From positions 682,001 to 746,000 of the forward strand of contig JAFCMP010000179.1 in NCBI GenBank assembly GCA_017506865.1: DNA of 64,000 nucleotides, read 5' to 3'. A model generated the notes under the pieces. That model was not told the origin of the DNA. It searched no databases and worked only from the letters and a program-made list of their open reading frames with translations. Made by a program: the position numbers and the translations under genes. This document shows positions 11,042 through 19,574 of this stretch, piece after piece (the first letter of the stretch is position 1; each line of letters opens with the position of its first letter). This DNA is from Tribonema minus (Eukaryota; Sar; Xanthophyceae; Tribonematales; Tribonemataceae).

Positions 11042-11824
11042 ATGGCCTCGGGAGCAAGGCCGTCGGCTGGAGCAGCCTCTGGTGTCATTGGAGCAGTCTC
11101 GCGAATGCAAGCAGCAGGATCGCCAGTGCACATAGCAGCGCCGTCAGGTGTGTTCTTGCACAATGCAGCCAGCTTGGACTCTGCAGCCAGCTTGGACTCT
11201 GCAGCCAGCTTGGACTCTGCAGCCAGCTTGGACTCTGCAGCCAGCTTGGACTCTGCAGCCAGCACGGGCTATGACTTAGCAGCATGGGTCTCTGCAGCAT
11301 GGGCCTCTGAACAAAGAAGGGCCTCTGCAGCACTGGCCTCTGCAGCAAGGCCGTCGGCTGGCTTGCACACTGCAGCAGCCAGCTTCGACTCTGCAGCCAC
11401 CTTGGAGTTCATGAGTGCAGGCTCGCCAATACAAGCAGCAGGCTCGCCAATGCAAGCAGCAGGCTCGCCAATGCAAGCAGCAGGCTCGCCAATGCGGCTG
11501 TCAATGCCAATGCGAGCAGCAGGCTCGCCAATGCGGCTGTCAATGCCAAAGCGCTCGTTAATGCGGCCGTCAACGCCAATGCGGCCAATGCGGCTGTCAA
11601 TGCCAATGCCAGCAGTAGTAGGCTCGCCAATGCAAGCAGTAACGCCGCCGGCTGAAGCAGCCTTTGATGACATTGAAGCAGGCTTGCCAATGCAAGCAGC
11701 AAGCCTGCCGGATGACATAGGAGTTCAAGCAGCAAGTGCTGATGAACAGACACCAAAAGTCTCTCGAATCGCTAAGGTCGGCTCTTGGCTATCAGAGGTG
11801 TGGGAGACCGGGGGCATTCTCTGA
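11042..11824 (+). CDS. Low-complexity AASLDS / AGSPMQ repeat protein
   Basis: ATG at 11042 opens 260 codons of Ala/Ser-rich protein. Five identical hexapeptides AASLDS are followed by alternating AGSPMQ and SPMRLSMP blocks and a more complex C-terminus (PKVSRIAKVGSWLSEVWETG). I chose 11042 because TTTATAAACCC lies about 100 bp upstream. The frame stays open further 5' (ATG at 10721), with a possible 41-nt intron GTGAGT...TACAG at 10671-10711. The repeats keep several frames open, including a 149-codon one on the minus strand, so coding on this strand is not certain. Function unknown; the composition suggests a disordered surface, structural or spacer protein. Confidence 0.4.
   Translation: MASGARPSAGAASGVIGAVSRMQAAGSPVHIAAPSGVFLHNAASLDSAASLDSAASLDSAASLDSAASLDSAASTGYDLAAWVSAAWASEQRRASAALASAARPSAGLHTAAASFDSAATLEFMSAGSPIQAAGSPMQAAGSPMQAAGSPMRLSMPMRAAGSPMRLSMPKRSLMRPSTPMRPMRLSMPMPAVVGSPMQAVTPPAEAAFDDIEAGLPMQAASLPDDIGVQAASADEQTPKVSRIAKVGSWLSEVWETGGIL
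11165..11530 (+). repeat. 18-bp and 21-bp minisatellites
   Basis: Five perfect and one imperfect copies of an 18-bp unit (GCAGCCAGCTTGGACTCT) run from 11165 to 11272. A 21-bp unit (ATGCAAGCAGCAGGCTCGCCA) with variants runs from about 11415 to 11530 and continues degenerately to 11640. Both unit lengths are multiples of three, so copy-number changes keep the overlapping reading frame. Confidence 0.95.
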
Positions 11825-13669
11825 CAACAATAGGCTCGGGATGTTGGATCGGATCGAGGGCGAAAAGGCAGGGGGCATGCGCAAGTCGCTGCTCATTTTT
11901 TAAAGAAACAGATGCATCTTAGCTCAGCATGCTGTGAGGTTAAGATCGTGAAGGTGTGCTAATAAAATAACACATAATTTGCAGCCGCACGAGTTCTCAT
12001 GTCCTGCTGTTGTTTGGCTGCATGCTGCAAGGCTGTTGCCAGATCCCAACGTTGCTGTAGATCCTCAGTAATGTGTTGTCGCAACCAAAACATTTCCTCG
12101 TGTTGCCAGCTTGATTACTGGTGTGTGCTGATGCAGGCAGGTATCCGCATCAGTCCATGACCGCCAATCACTGGTGCATCATATGTTGCAGCATGCATTA
12201 CAGATGCGGCGCAATTTGGCCACCTGAGCAGAGCGGCACCTGCCATTATATTGCTTTAGTGCCGGGCGGCCGCCTAACATGGTGAGTGAGTCATCACACT
12301 GCTCAAGCTGTACTCTACGTCGACGACAGCTTGCAGAGGTCTATCTTTCCTTCGAAATACAAACTTCCTGCTTCATAAGCTTACGGATGGAGAAGTTGAG
12401 CCCCATTTTCGTCAGTCGCCTAATGCTGCTATAATCTAAATAAAGTTACTAATTTGTCAGATTGATGCTAGAACTCTCGCGCGTCGCAGAGGTGTGACGG
12501 CCAATGTACGGTGCATGCTCATTGGAAAAAGTGCGCGACAACTCCGTTGATCGGGGCAGCGTCCGCAGCTGTGGGCTCGAAAGCTTCACCTTCAGCTTCA
12601 AAGTTGCCACTATGGTTCCCTGGTGTAACAGGATCGGGCCTTGAGTGGCAGTTGATATGTACAAAGCGATTGAGGACTCGCATTCATCGTGCCTTCAAGT
12701 TTAGTGACCATTGCTGCCAACAATGCTGTGCATGCATGCCATGCCACAGTTTTTATTGCACGCCACAGCTTTTTTTGACACCACACGGCGTCAGCAGCCA
12801 TATAGCGTCCGCTATCAATGTCACTCCTGTGGGTAGTCACCGTCGTCATTGAGCCACTGTCATTGTGCTGGCAGCTCTGTCAATGCTGCTACTGATGATA
12901 ATCTGTTGTACATGCTAACACTGCACCAACAAATGCATGCTATCAGATGGCGCCGTATACTTTGTTGTCGGCAGCAGACACTATCAACTGCTTGAACAGC
13001 TCGTGTACGATCTTATGCACGACCTGAAATAAAAATGCGCGTCGGCCTGATTGCTCACGTCATCTTCATGTGACAAACGGTTGAGGATCCAACTTCAGCG
13101 TTAGAAGTGCAGCAGCAGCAAGCGTAGGAGGCATCGTTCAGAAGAACGATGATCACAAGAGCCAAACGCACCAGCCATCTCGTACGAAGCCTTCCTACAA
13201 TCGCAAGAGTGCTGACATTTGCAAGCCAATTGCACCAGGTGAGGCTTATGCCCTGCAGCTGCATATCGTTGATAGCGAAGTTGCTGCACTGAGGTGTATT
13301 TGCAACATCAGTAACTGGCAAGTAGTGCTGTCATCGCATTGTCCTAACTGCATACTGTCTCGGCCTGCGCCGGCAGCTAGAGCACGCTTCTGTGGAGAGA
13401 GCCAGCACTTCTTCGCAGAACATGGGCTATTAGCAGCAACATTCCACATACGACATGCACTTACGTCTAGGTGGCTATGCGTGAACAAGCCTTCACCATC
13501 TCCAAGAACGTCAATACTTGCAGCAGCACATGTATACTACTAGTGAAGCATGCACTGCTGTCAACGTAAGGTGTTTGTCAACTTAAAATATATATTGTGT
13601 TGATCATGATGCACACATGTTCAGATCTTAGTATTCAGGATTTTTGAACGAGCTAGTTGGCAACAGAGA
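11825..13669. other. Gene-poor stretch
   Basis: No frame with a start and a recognisable motif was found. AATAAA-type signals occur at about 11960, 12440 and 13027. The region leads into the decayed IS4 element. A Cys-containing frame at 13325-13543 has no identifiable family. Confidence 0.5.
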
Positions 13670-14510
13670 TCTCACAAGATCACAACGGGGTCGACATTTG
13701 CTCATCTGATTTCATCTTCTATTGACAATAGAGGTTTGAGGCACGTGCTACCGGGGGACTACGCTGAGTACACGCACCAGGCCTTGTCCAAAGCACGTAT
13801 GAAGATACCTGCAGGGTACTTCAAGGAGATACCTGCAGGGTACTTCAAGGAGCTCAACTACAGCCTACAAAGGCCATGCAACAAAGGCTCTAGAATCGTC
13901 GCCTTCGATGGTTTAAATCTGAAGCTCGCCGTCTAATGCTGCTCTCGTCTGCTCTTGATGTGGATTCTCGCACCTGCTTTGACATGTGCACCTCAAAAGC
14001 TTCAATGAAAGAGCCTGTGCGGTGCAGCATATAAAAGATTGTCCAGGGGTGACACCATGCTTTTTGACAGGGGCTACTTCTCTCTGCAACGCTGCGTAGT
14101 GCAAACGATAAGGGGCTTAGGGCTGTTTTTAGAGTCAGAAAAATACAGATCTGTCAAGTTCTTCTTCAGGCAAGAGTGTACGTACAGAAAGGTAGTGCTC
14201 ATTGCTGATGGGATCATCACACCAATGTGGCTGTACAAATATTACATTGATACTGTCAAGTACGTATGCGCCACAAATTTTGAATCAACTATATCGAAAG
14301 TCAAGATGCTGTACCAGATGAGATGGAGAGTTGAGTTGAGTTCAAACACCTGAAGAGCACACTGAACCTGGAGAAAAGTCACTCCAGAAGTCCAGAGGGA
14401 TACGTGCAGGAAATCGAAGCCAGGGTCCTGTTCGACACAGTGTACGGGCAGCAGTGGTTCTGCATGGACCTGCTTTCACCTACGTTGTCATCACTGAGGA
14501 AGAGGTGAAG
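13670..14510 (+). pseudogene. IS4-type DDE transposase, broken
   Basis: Frame pieces line up with an IS4-family transposase: THQALSKARMKIPAGYF (helical N-terminal domain), RIVAFDGLNLKL with the first catalytic Asp, GDTMLFDRGYFS with the second Asp and the Y/R-containing YREK-side strand, and YQMRWRVE with the catalytic Glu, followed after a frameshift by FKHLKSTLNLEKSHS. The reading frame is interrupted by TAA at 13934, by frame changes near 14040 and again near 14345. An internal 24-bp tandem duplication repeats the IPAGYFKE codons at about 13805-13852. All three catalytic acidic residues are still readable, so decay is fairly recent, but no intact enzyme can be made. Confidence 0.85.
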
Positions 14511-15149
14511 AAGCTGTCCGGGCGGAAGAAAACAGCACACCAGGAGGCGGTGGCCCGCGCTCAACAACCCAAGTACGCTTCGGCACTACGCACTGTGTGG
14601 TATCGCAAGCGGACCTCAGACGTGTCAGAGCTCGTGCGCTACTGCATAGCATGGAGGCAGGTTGACGCCGGGTACTGGGTGGAGAAGCTGCGGAAGGTGC
14701 GGAAGGTCAGGGCGTTTGAGCGCTTTCGCGCACTGCAAAGCCAGGCGCAGCACATCAAGAAGACTATATTATCTGGTTTCCAGGGAGCGGACAAGAGGAT
14801 CATAGTGTTCGGCAATGGATCCTTCAAGGCGAAGAAGGGACACGTCAGCGTGCCGAGGAAAATGATTATTCGGGCCTGCGCTTGCGAGTGCAGCGTGGTG
14901 ATGGGGGATGAGCGGGGGTCCAGTAAGTACTGCCGTTGCGGGCAAGAGTTGGTAACCTTGAACAGAGACGAGAGCGGCAAACATATAAGGGGTTGTAACA
15001 ATACCCTTTGCCCGCTCACTACTTTTGATCGAGATGACGGCGGGGTGGCTGGTATCATGAAGACTTTCTTTGCTCGCTTCACGAGGCGGCGCAGGAGGCA
15101 GGCGGATACAGCAGACGACACAGAGGACGAGTCATCCGACGAAGATTAG
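14454..15149 (+). pseudogene. Fanzor (eukaryotic TnpB) C-terminal fragment
   Basis: The 231-codon frame (GTG start, no proper ATG) matches the last third of the complete Fanzor at 21444: RYCIAWRQVDAG against RYCRTWSAACG, the GNGSFKAKKG strand, a zinc finger (C160, C162, C181, C186) and the RuvC-III segment TFDRDDGGVAGI. It lacks the N-terminal region and the RuvC-I Asp, so it cannot cut DNA alone. It keeps the Fanzor-type Glu (GDERGSSKYC, E153), while the classical RuvC-II position is Gly (FGNG). The acidic tail (DDTEDESSDED) is unusual. It is fused in overlap to the transposase remnant upstream. Confidence 0.8.
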
Positions 15150-15236
15150 TGAGCTGCGCACACCCATACCTTAGGGGTTCAAAGAGCATATTGGGAATGA
15201 GCCTGGAGTGAAGAAAGGCAATGAGTCCATTTTGCC

Positions 15237-16691
15237 TTAAGTTGACACTAGTGGATCCGTCAACACTGCCCCCTCCTCCTGATGATTTTCAAAAAGCGTC
15301 CAGGTATGGTGACATGATGCCCTGCAGCACGCCCCTGCGTTCATCCCTAGCGCGTCCACACATGTGGCAACAGCCTTTGATGTAAAGTCAGCCTTCATAA
15401 TGTCTGATAGTTGTGTGGAGAGACCCGCTTCATAGTCCGCTACATCAGATGCGCTTGCGTTCTCCAGCACCGTCTGCCTGACCTTGGTTGCAAGAGTGCC
15501 GATCTCTTCTGTGATGGCCCACATTGGCCTAGTAGCCTGTGTGTCGTCAGTCACACCATCAAGGGTAGACATGATCCGTACAATCCTGCCGGTGCTGCAC
15601 ACCGGAAGTGAGTGCTCGATACAGTCTGCGAGGCGCTGGATCAATGTGCATTTCATGTTTTCGCGGAGAGTCACGTCGTGCAAGTCGTTGATGTGGCGCC
15701 AAACATGTGCTAATGCCTGTCGCTCACTCACTGCTAGGTTGCTATGCTGGGCCTGTGACAGCACCTTGAGAACTGCTAGCGCATCAGCAAACCCCTCAGC
15801 GAGCTTGTGGATTTCCATCACAACGGCTGGAGTCAACTGCAGATCACCATGCTTTGTCACCATTGCGGCTATATTGGTCTTGGTAGCTGCCACAATCGAG
15901 TGGTCGTGAGCATTTTGGGTATCCAGCCTCTTTCCGGCAGCTGGAGGCAGACCCAGCAGAAATGAGCCACTCTCCCTCTCAAACGCTGTGACCATTGCCT
16001 GCAGTGCCTCCTTCTGGCACGCCCTGAGGTTCTGGCTGTTGGCAACGTCGTCTCCAGCGGCAGGCGCAGCAGGAGCCGCAGTGGCGGCAGCTGCAAGCAG
16101 CTCTTCCGCGCTGGCAGATATGAGATTTAGGTTAAACACCTCGGCATCCAGCTCCATATTTTCCGTGAAGCCGGAGGTGGAAACGATGTGGGAGCGCATA
16201 TCCGGGCGTGTGCGGCGTATGCGTGTGATGGCCGAATAAACGGCGCCGAGTGAGGGGGGCCCGACGGGGTGACGCTCATGCTTCACTTGGGTTGGCTCCC
16301 ATGACACGTCGTACATGAGGACCAGCCCATCAAAGCCGAACTGATCCTTGGGCGTTGCATTACGCAGCTTGATGCGCAGCTGTCTGGCCTCCGTGTACGC
16401 CGAGATCAGGCCGCAATCGAGAAAAGCATCGAAGCCTACGTACGACCAGTGTACCGCACGCGTGGCGCCGGCGGGGAAGTGAGCAAGCGTTTTAAACACT
16501 GCCTCCTCTACCTCGAGCCAGTCTTGCTTTACGCGGATGCTGCTACCCCTATCACTTTGCAGCATAATATCGGCGTCGGCGGACCGCTTGCCGAGCATGC
16601 TAGCGTTGACGGAGACTGAAGACATGATCTGTGTGTGTGGCAGCGAGCAGCGAGGTTGTGATTGATGCACACTGAGTGATGTTGCAAGCAT
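15237..16691 (-). CDS. Chimera: REase-like plus helicase N-terminus joined to giant-virus VHD domain
   Basis: A 484-residue frame from the ATG at 16691 (a second Met at residue 23 may be the real start). Residues about 58-190 resemble a PD-(D/E)xK restriction-endonuclease fold of the Mrr kind: FGFDGLVLMYDV with D121 and TQVKHER with Q135/K137. Residues 219-254 are the Q-motif and P-loop of an SF2 helicase, NLRACQKEALQAM ... LLGLPPAAGK. Exactly after GK the sequence changes to RLDTQNAHDHS..., a second copy of the C-terminal domain of the protein at 29029-30309 (C-x-x-GRIVRI motif included). A 2-bp difference near 15339 shifts the end, so the normal stop is missed and about 30 foreign residues are added. 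Probably a remodelled or dying gene; the ATP site is incomplete. Confidence 0.8.
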   Translation of the reverse strand: MLATSLSVHQSQPRCSLPHTQIMSSVSVNASMLGKRSADADIMLQSDRGSSIRVKQDWLEVEEAVFKTLAHFPAGATRAVHWSYVGFDAFLDCGLISAYTEARQLRIKLRNATPKDQFGFDGLVLMYDVSWEPTQVKHERHPVGPPSLGAVYSAITRIRRTRPDMRSHIVSTSGFTENMELDAEVFNLNLISASAEELLAAAATAAPAAPAAGDDVANSQNLRACQKEALQAMVTAFERESGSFLLGLPPAAGKRLDTQNAHDHSIVAATKTNIAAMVTKHGDLQLTPAVVMEIHKLAEGFADALAVLKVLSQAQHSNLAVSERQALAHVWRHINDLHDVTLRENMKCTLIQRLADCIEHSLPVCSTGRIVRIMSTLDGVTDDTQATRPMWAITEEIGTLATKVRQTVLENASASDVADYEAGLSTQLSDIMKADFTSKAVATCVDALGMNAGACCRASCHHTWTLFENHQEEGAVLTDPLVST

Positions 16692-16935
16692 TTAATTATG
16701 CATGCACTCAGATTTAATCTGATTCGACCTTCCGAATTCAGAATTGCATCATTATACTTTCAGGGCTCAAGACCTATATAGAATCCACTGCATTATTAAA
16801 CGTGATTCAATTACAATAAGATTCGAATTGTAAAGTCACATAATACTACAGCCCTGTACCTGCACAAGTGCGCAGCTGCTGACAGCGCGGTGTTTGCCGT
16901 GCAGTAAATATATATGTATTGACTAACTGCAAGCA
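16692..16935. promoter_or_regulatory. Divergent AT-rich promoter with GATTC motifs
   Basis: The 244-bp spacer separates divergently transcribed genes. It is far more AT-rich than the flanking genes and contains several GATTC/GAATC words (for example CTGATTCGACC near 16719, GTGATTCAATT near 16803 and AAGATTCGAATTG near 16819). A TATA-like AAATATATATG ends about 18 bp before the ATG at 16936. The same words recur in the spacers at 18.7-19.0, 20.2, 21.2 and 35.9 kb. Confidence 0.5.
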
Positions 16936-18291
16936 ATGCGTTGGACTCTGTGCCTTGCTGCACCGGCTGCTGCGACTGCGTTCTCAGCTCTGCCTGCTCA
17001 CCACCTCCACTTTTCATCCCATGGCTTTGACAGGAGCGTAAATGCAGTACTGTTGCCGGGCTTCAATGTGGCGTCTGAGCGTTACACTTCGGTAGCAGAG
17101 GCGCTGTGTGCAGACCTTGGGTCGCGCAACATTTCAGCAAACGTTTACATTGCAAAGTACACGTGTGACATATTGTCGCACCTGCAGGCTGAGTCAAGAG
17201 TTAGAGAGATTGTGGAGCATAATGACAATGTGTTGCTCATAGGACACTCGCAGGGCGCCTACCTCGCTGAGTCCATCGCACAAAAGTTGCAACTTCCACT
17301 TGTACAGTGGGCTGGTGGGTCGTACGGAGGCAAGGTTGCTGACCTTTCCACATCAGTGCTCACTATTCTGTGCGAGCAGGATAAGTCGCATCCGTGTCTG
17401 AGGGCACTCGCGTCTGGCATTGACGCCCACACACAGCGGCTCTCAAAAACTGCAAAGCTCTTGACAACGGTACCTCAGGCTGACCATTTTCATGGAATTT
17501 TGAAAAAAAACGTTTCATCCAGCGGTGCTGAAGACATTGCTGAGCGCATTAGTGCTTTTGCTACACACATATTTTACAGAGATGACCTTGCTAAGCAGCA
17601 GCTAGGCCAATATGTTGAGGTCACTGATGCCAGGTTCGTCCCATTCATTCAGGAACAGCGCACGGCTTCAATCGGCGCATGGTGCACGCGCCGGCAAGAT
17701 GATGTCTCACCCAGCCCGCCACGCTACGCAGAGGTACACTCACCCGAGTCACACTTCCTGACTACAATTTTCAGCATTGCCTATCCATGGATTGGAGTGC
17801 CCCTCGATGCGTACTACTACTTTCCACGGTTTGTTTTCTCACACCCAACAGACGAAAGCGTCCACATGCACAAGGCTTGGCGCAAGTTTGGCATGTGGGG
17901 CTCACTGATGTTCAGAAGCCTAGATGAGACAGAAGCATCCGTCAAACTCCGCTATGACGGCAAAAAGTGTCCGACTGCACAGCTGCTTAACCAGAGGACG
18001 TTCCAAGAGGCGTTCGATCTTCTGACTCCTTCACAACAAGATGCTTATTTGAGGGACGGCAAGCGTCTGGTCTTTGGTGCTGATATACACATACCGCACA
18101 TTCCACTCTGCAGCCTACTATGGCTCGCCACCCCGCTGCAGTACCGCAACGTTGATGCCAACACGGTTGCGATTTCATCTCCGGTGCTGAAGACAATGCC
18201 GGGCACAGGCAAGTACGAAGGACGGCTGAACGCCAAGCTGCTTACTATTCCTCAAGCGCTGGAGTGGCTGCTCATCAAGGCGTTCATGTAG
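16936..18291 (+). CDS. Secreted alpha/beta hydrolase
   Basis: A 451-residue protein starting MRWTLCLAAPAAATAFSALP, a credible signal peptide. The hydrolase fold follows: VNAVLLPGFN strand and oxyanion loop, nucleophile elbow LLIGHSQGAYL (Ser105), acid strand LTILCEQDKSHP (Asp149) and DHFHGIL (His184 or His186). The triad spacing suits a lipase- or esterase-like enzyme. Residues 220-451 form a long extra domain with many aromatics (YYYFPRFVF, MHKAWRKFGMWG) that I do not recognise and that may lid or bind the substrate. Substrate unknown. It is transcribed divergently from the chimeric helicase gene and overlaps the 3' end of the next, convergent membrane-protein gene by 40 bp. Confidence 0.85.
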   Translation: MRWTLCLAAPAAATAFSALPAHHLHFSSHGFDRSVNAVLLPGFNVASERYTSVAEALCADLGSRNISANVYIAKYTCDILSHLQAESRVREIVEHNDNVLLIGHSQGAYLAESIAQKLQLPLVQWAGGSYGGKVADLSTSVLTILCEQDKSHPCLRALASGIDAHTQRLSKTAKLLTTVPQADHFHGILKKNVSSSGAEDIAERISAFATHIFYRDDLAKQQLGQYVEVTDARFVPFIQEQRTASIGAWCTRRQDDVSPSPPRYAEVHSPESHFLTTIFSIAYPWIGVPLDAYYYFPRFVFSHPTDESVHMHKAWRKFGMWGSLMFRSLDETEASVKLRYDGKKCPTAQLLNQRTFQEAFDLLTPSQQDAYLRDGKRLVFGADIHIPHIPLCSLLWLATPLQYRNVDANTVAISSPVLKTMPGTGKYEGRLNAKLLTIPQALEWLLIKAFM

Positions 18292-18635
18292 CCTAACAAC
18301 GCACTAGGTAGCTCTGTACGAAAGCTGTCGGTCAGCCCCTCCATGACATCCAACCATAGCACTAGCGTGATCAAGTCTTGGTCTGTTTTGGTGAAGGCCA
18401 TGATGGCAACTGTTACCGCGGTTAACAAGTGAAAGCTACTGTTCCACCACTTGTGTGCTTTTGCGTTGGCCAAGCGTCTGAGATTGAGGTATACACCACT
18501 GCATGACAAGATCATAAGCATAGTGTGAGGTATGTGGCGCGCATGCATGGCCACTGTCAACCTCAAGGGCACACAGATGCCGTAGAAGAGCAGTGACCTT
18601 GTAAGTGGTGTGAAGTTCTGAAAAACAGACGACAT
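18252..18635 (-). CDS. Small multi-pass membrane protein, giant-virus type
   Basis: A 127-residue protein with ATG at 18635. Three or four hydrophobic segments are visible (SLLFYGICVPLRLTVAM, MLMILSCSGVYL, FHLLTAVTVAIMAF and LITLVLWLDVM). The succession G-x-C-x-P-x-R early and WWN followed by a His-containing helix in the middle resembles a small membrane protein found in many nucleocytoplasmic large DNA viruses. That assignment rests on pattern memory. Role unknown, perhaps in the virion or host membrane. It overlaps the hydrolase gene tail to tail. Confidence 0.7.
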   Translation of the reverse strand: MSSVFQNFTPLTRSLLFYGICVPLRLTVAMHARHIPHTMLMILSCSGVYLNLRRLANAKAHKWWNSSFHLLTAVTVAIMAFTKTDQDLITLVLWLDVMEGLTDSFRTELPSALLGYMNALMSSHSSA

Positions 18636-19059
18636 TGTAATGCTATTCTATACCACACATTTGAATACAGCCAATGCAGCACTGAGAATGACACGTATGA
18701 TCAGCAGTACATCAGCAGCAGTGGCTGATTTGATCCCTGAGCTCACAAACTTGAATTAGAACTCACTCTGCTGAAGAAAACAATTCATTCTTCAATTTAA
18801 ATTCTGATTTGATTATCTGAGATTCAAGAGTTCGATTCGATTTGAACGTTTACTGCGGCACCCGATTCCGTCCTGAGCTTTATTGTGATACGTGCTTCAG
18901 CATCTGTTTTTCGATTTGAAGTGACTAAAGCTTGCTACTTCCGCGTTGATCATATGAGATTCAAGAGTTCGATTTGATTTGACCTTCTACTAAGACAAAT
19001 ACCCAAGTAAGCTACCAGAGTGTTTGCGAGCAAATTATGTGCGCTGTAATCAAGGGGAC
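18636..19059. promoter_or_regulatory. Duplicated AT-rich GATTC promoter block
   Basis: Spacer between a minus-strand and a plus-strand gene. A sequence of about 25 bp containing GAGATTCAAGAGTTCGATT occurs twice (about 18818 and 18956), each followed by a pyrimidine/A-rich run. The block also has TCAATTTAAATTCTGATTTG. This looks like a duplicated upstream element driving the two divergent genes. Confidence 0.45.
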
Positions 19060-19539
19060 ATGGTGACCAATCTGTTACAGCAAGTGAGCAATGCACTTTC
19101 ATCACCTAATGCCGGCGAGGTCACGATGTATGCAAATGCGAATTTTGGCGGTTCACAGCACACGTTTGCTGTAGGTGCATATGACACCCTGCCATCAAAT
19201 TTGTCGGGCAAGGTGAGTAGTTTGAAGATTGGGCCGCGCACGCGAGTAATACTATACTCCAAGCCAAGCTTCGCTGGGCACTCTGTCATTATCACAAACG
19301 AGAGCAGTCATGTGCGTGAGCGACCGAACCTGCTATTCGTGCTGTACAACGACAGCTGGCACTCAGTTACGAACTCAGTTCGCAGCATGAAGGTTCAAAG
19401 CGTGTCAGCACTCGGCTCCAAGCTCAAATCCATAGGCCTGCCGCTATTGAGCATAGGTGCAGGCGTGGCAATTGGCACACTTGCATTCGCCATGTGGAGC
19501 AACAGGCCTCTCATGACAAAACAGCAAAGTATAGAGTAG
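19060..19539 (+). CDS. Beta/gamma-crystallin domain protein with C-terminal membrane anchor
   Basis: ATG at 19060 gives 159 residues (the frame is open further 5' but without ATG). Residues about 20-90 form a beta/gamma-crystallin module of two Greek keys: EVTMYANANFGGSQHTF ... LSGKVSSLKI, then RVILYSKPSFAGHSVII ... WHSVTNSVRSMKV. The hallmark Y/F-x-x-x-x-F-x-G and S-S-L-K-I positions are present; such modules often bind calcium. Near the C-terminus a Gly/Ala/Leu-rich helix (LPLLSIGAGVAIGTLAFAMW) is a single membrane span. It is probably a membrane-anchored surface or lumenal protein and lies near the secreted hydrolase and a membrane-protein gene. Confidence 0.82.
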   Translation: MVTNLLQQVSNALSSPNAGEVTMYANANFGGSQHTFAVGAYDTLPSNLSGKVSSLKIGPRTRVILYSKPSFAGHSVIITNESSHVRERPNLLFVLYNDSWHSVTNSVRSMKVQSVSALGSKLKSIGLPLLSIGAGVAIGTLAFAMWSNRPLMTKQQSIE

Positions 19540-19574
19540 ATGACTATCAGCAATGTGAAAAGCACGTCTTTCAT

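Larger units (their letters stand above)
13670..15149 (+). mobile_element. Decayed IS4-Fanzor element
   Basis: A broken IS4-type DDE transposase (about 13670-14510) runs directly into the C-terminal third of a Fanzor/TnpB-like nuclease (14454-15149) on the same strand, overlapping in different frames. Gene order is transposase then Fanzor, the reverse of the second element at 21444-24665. No inverted terminal repeats or target-site duplication could be found by eye. Association of Fanzor1 proteins with IS4-like eukaryotic transposons is established. This copy is clearly dead. Confidence 0.8.

Noticed and set aside
11269-11718. Minus-strand repeat protein overlapping the AASLDS frame
   Set aside because: The repeat unit keeps several frames open. 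The plus-strand frame is longer and has a TATA-like element upstream; the minus frame has neither.
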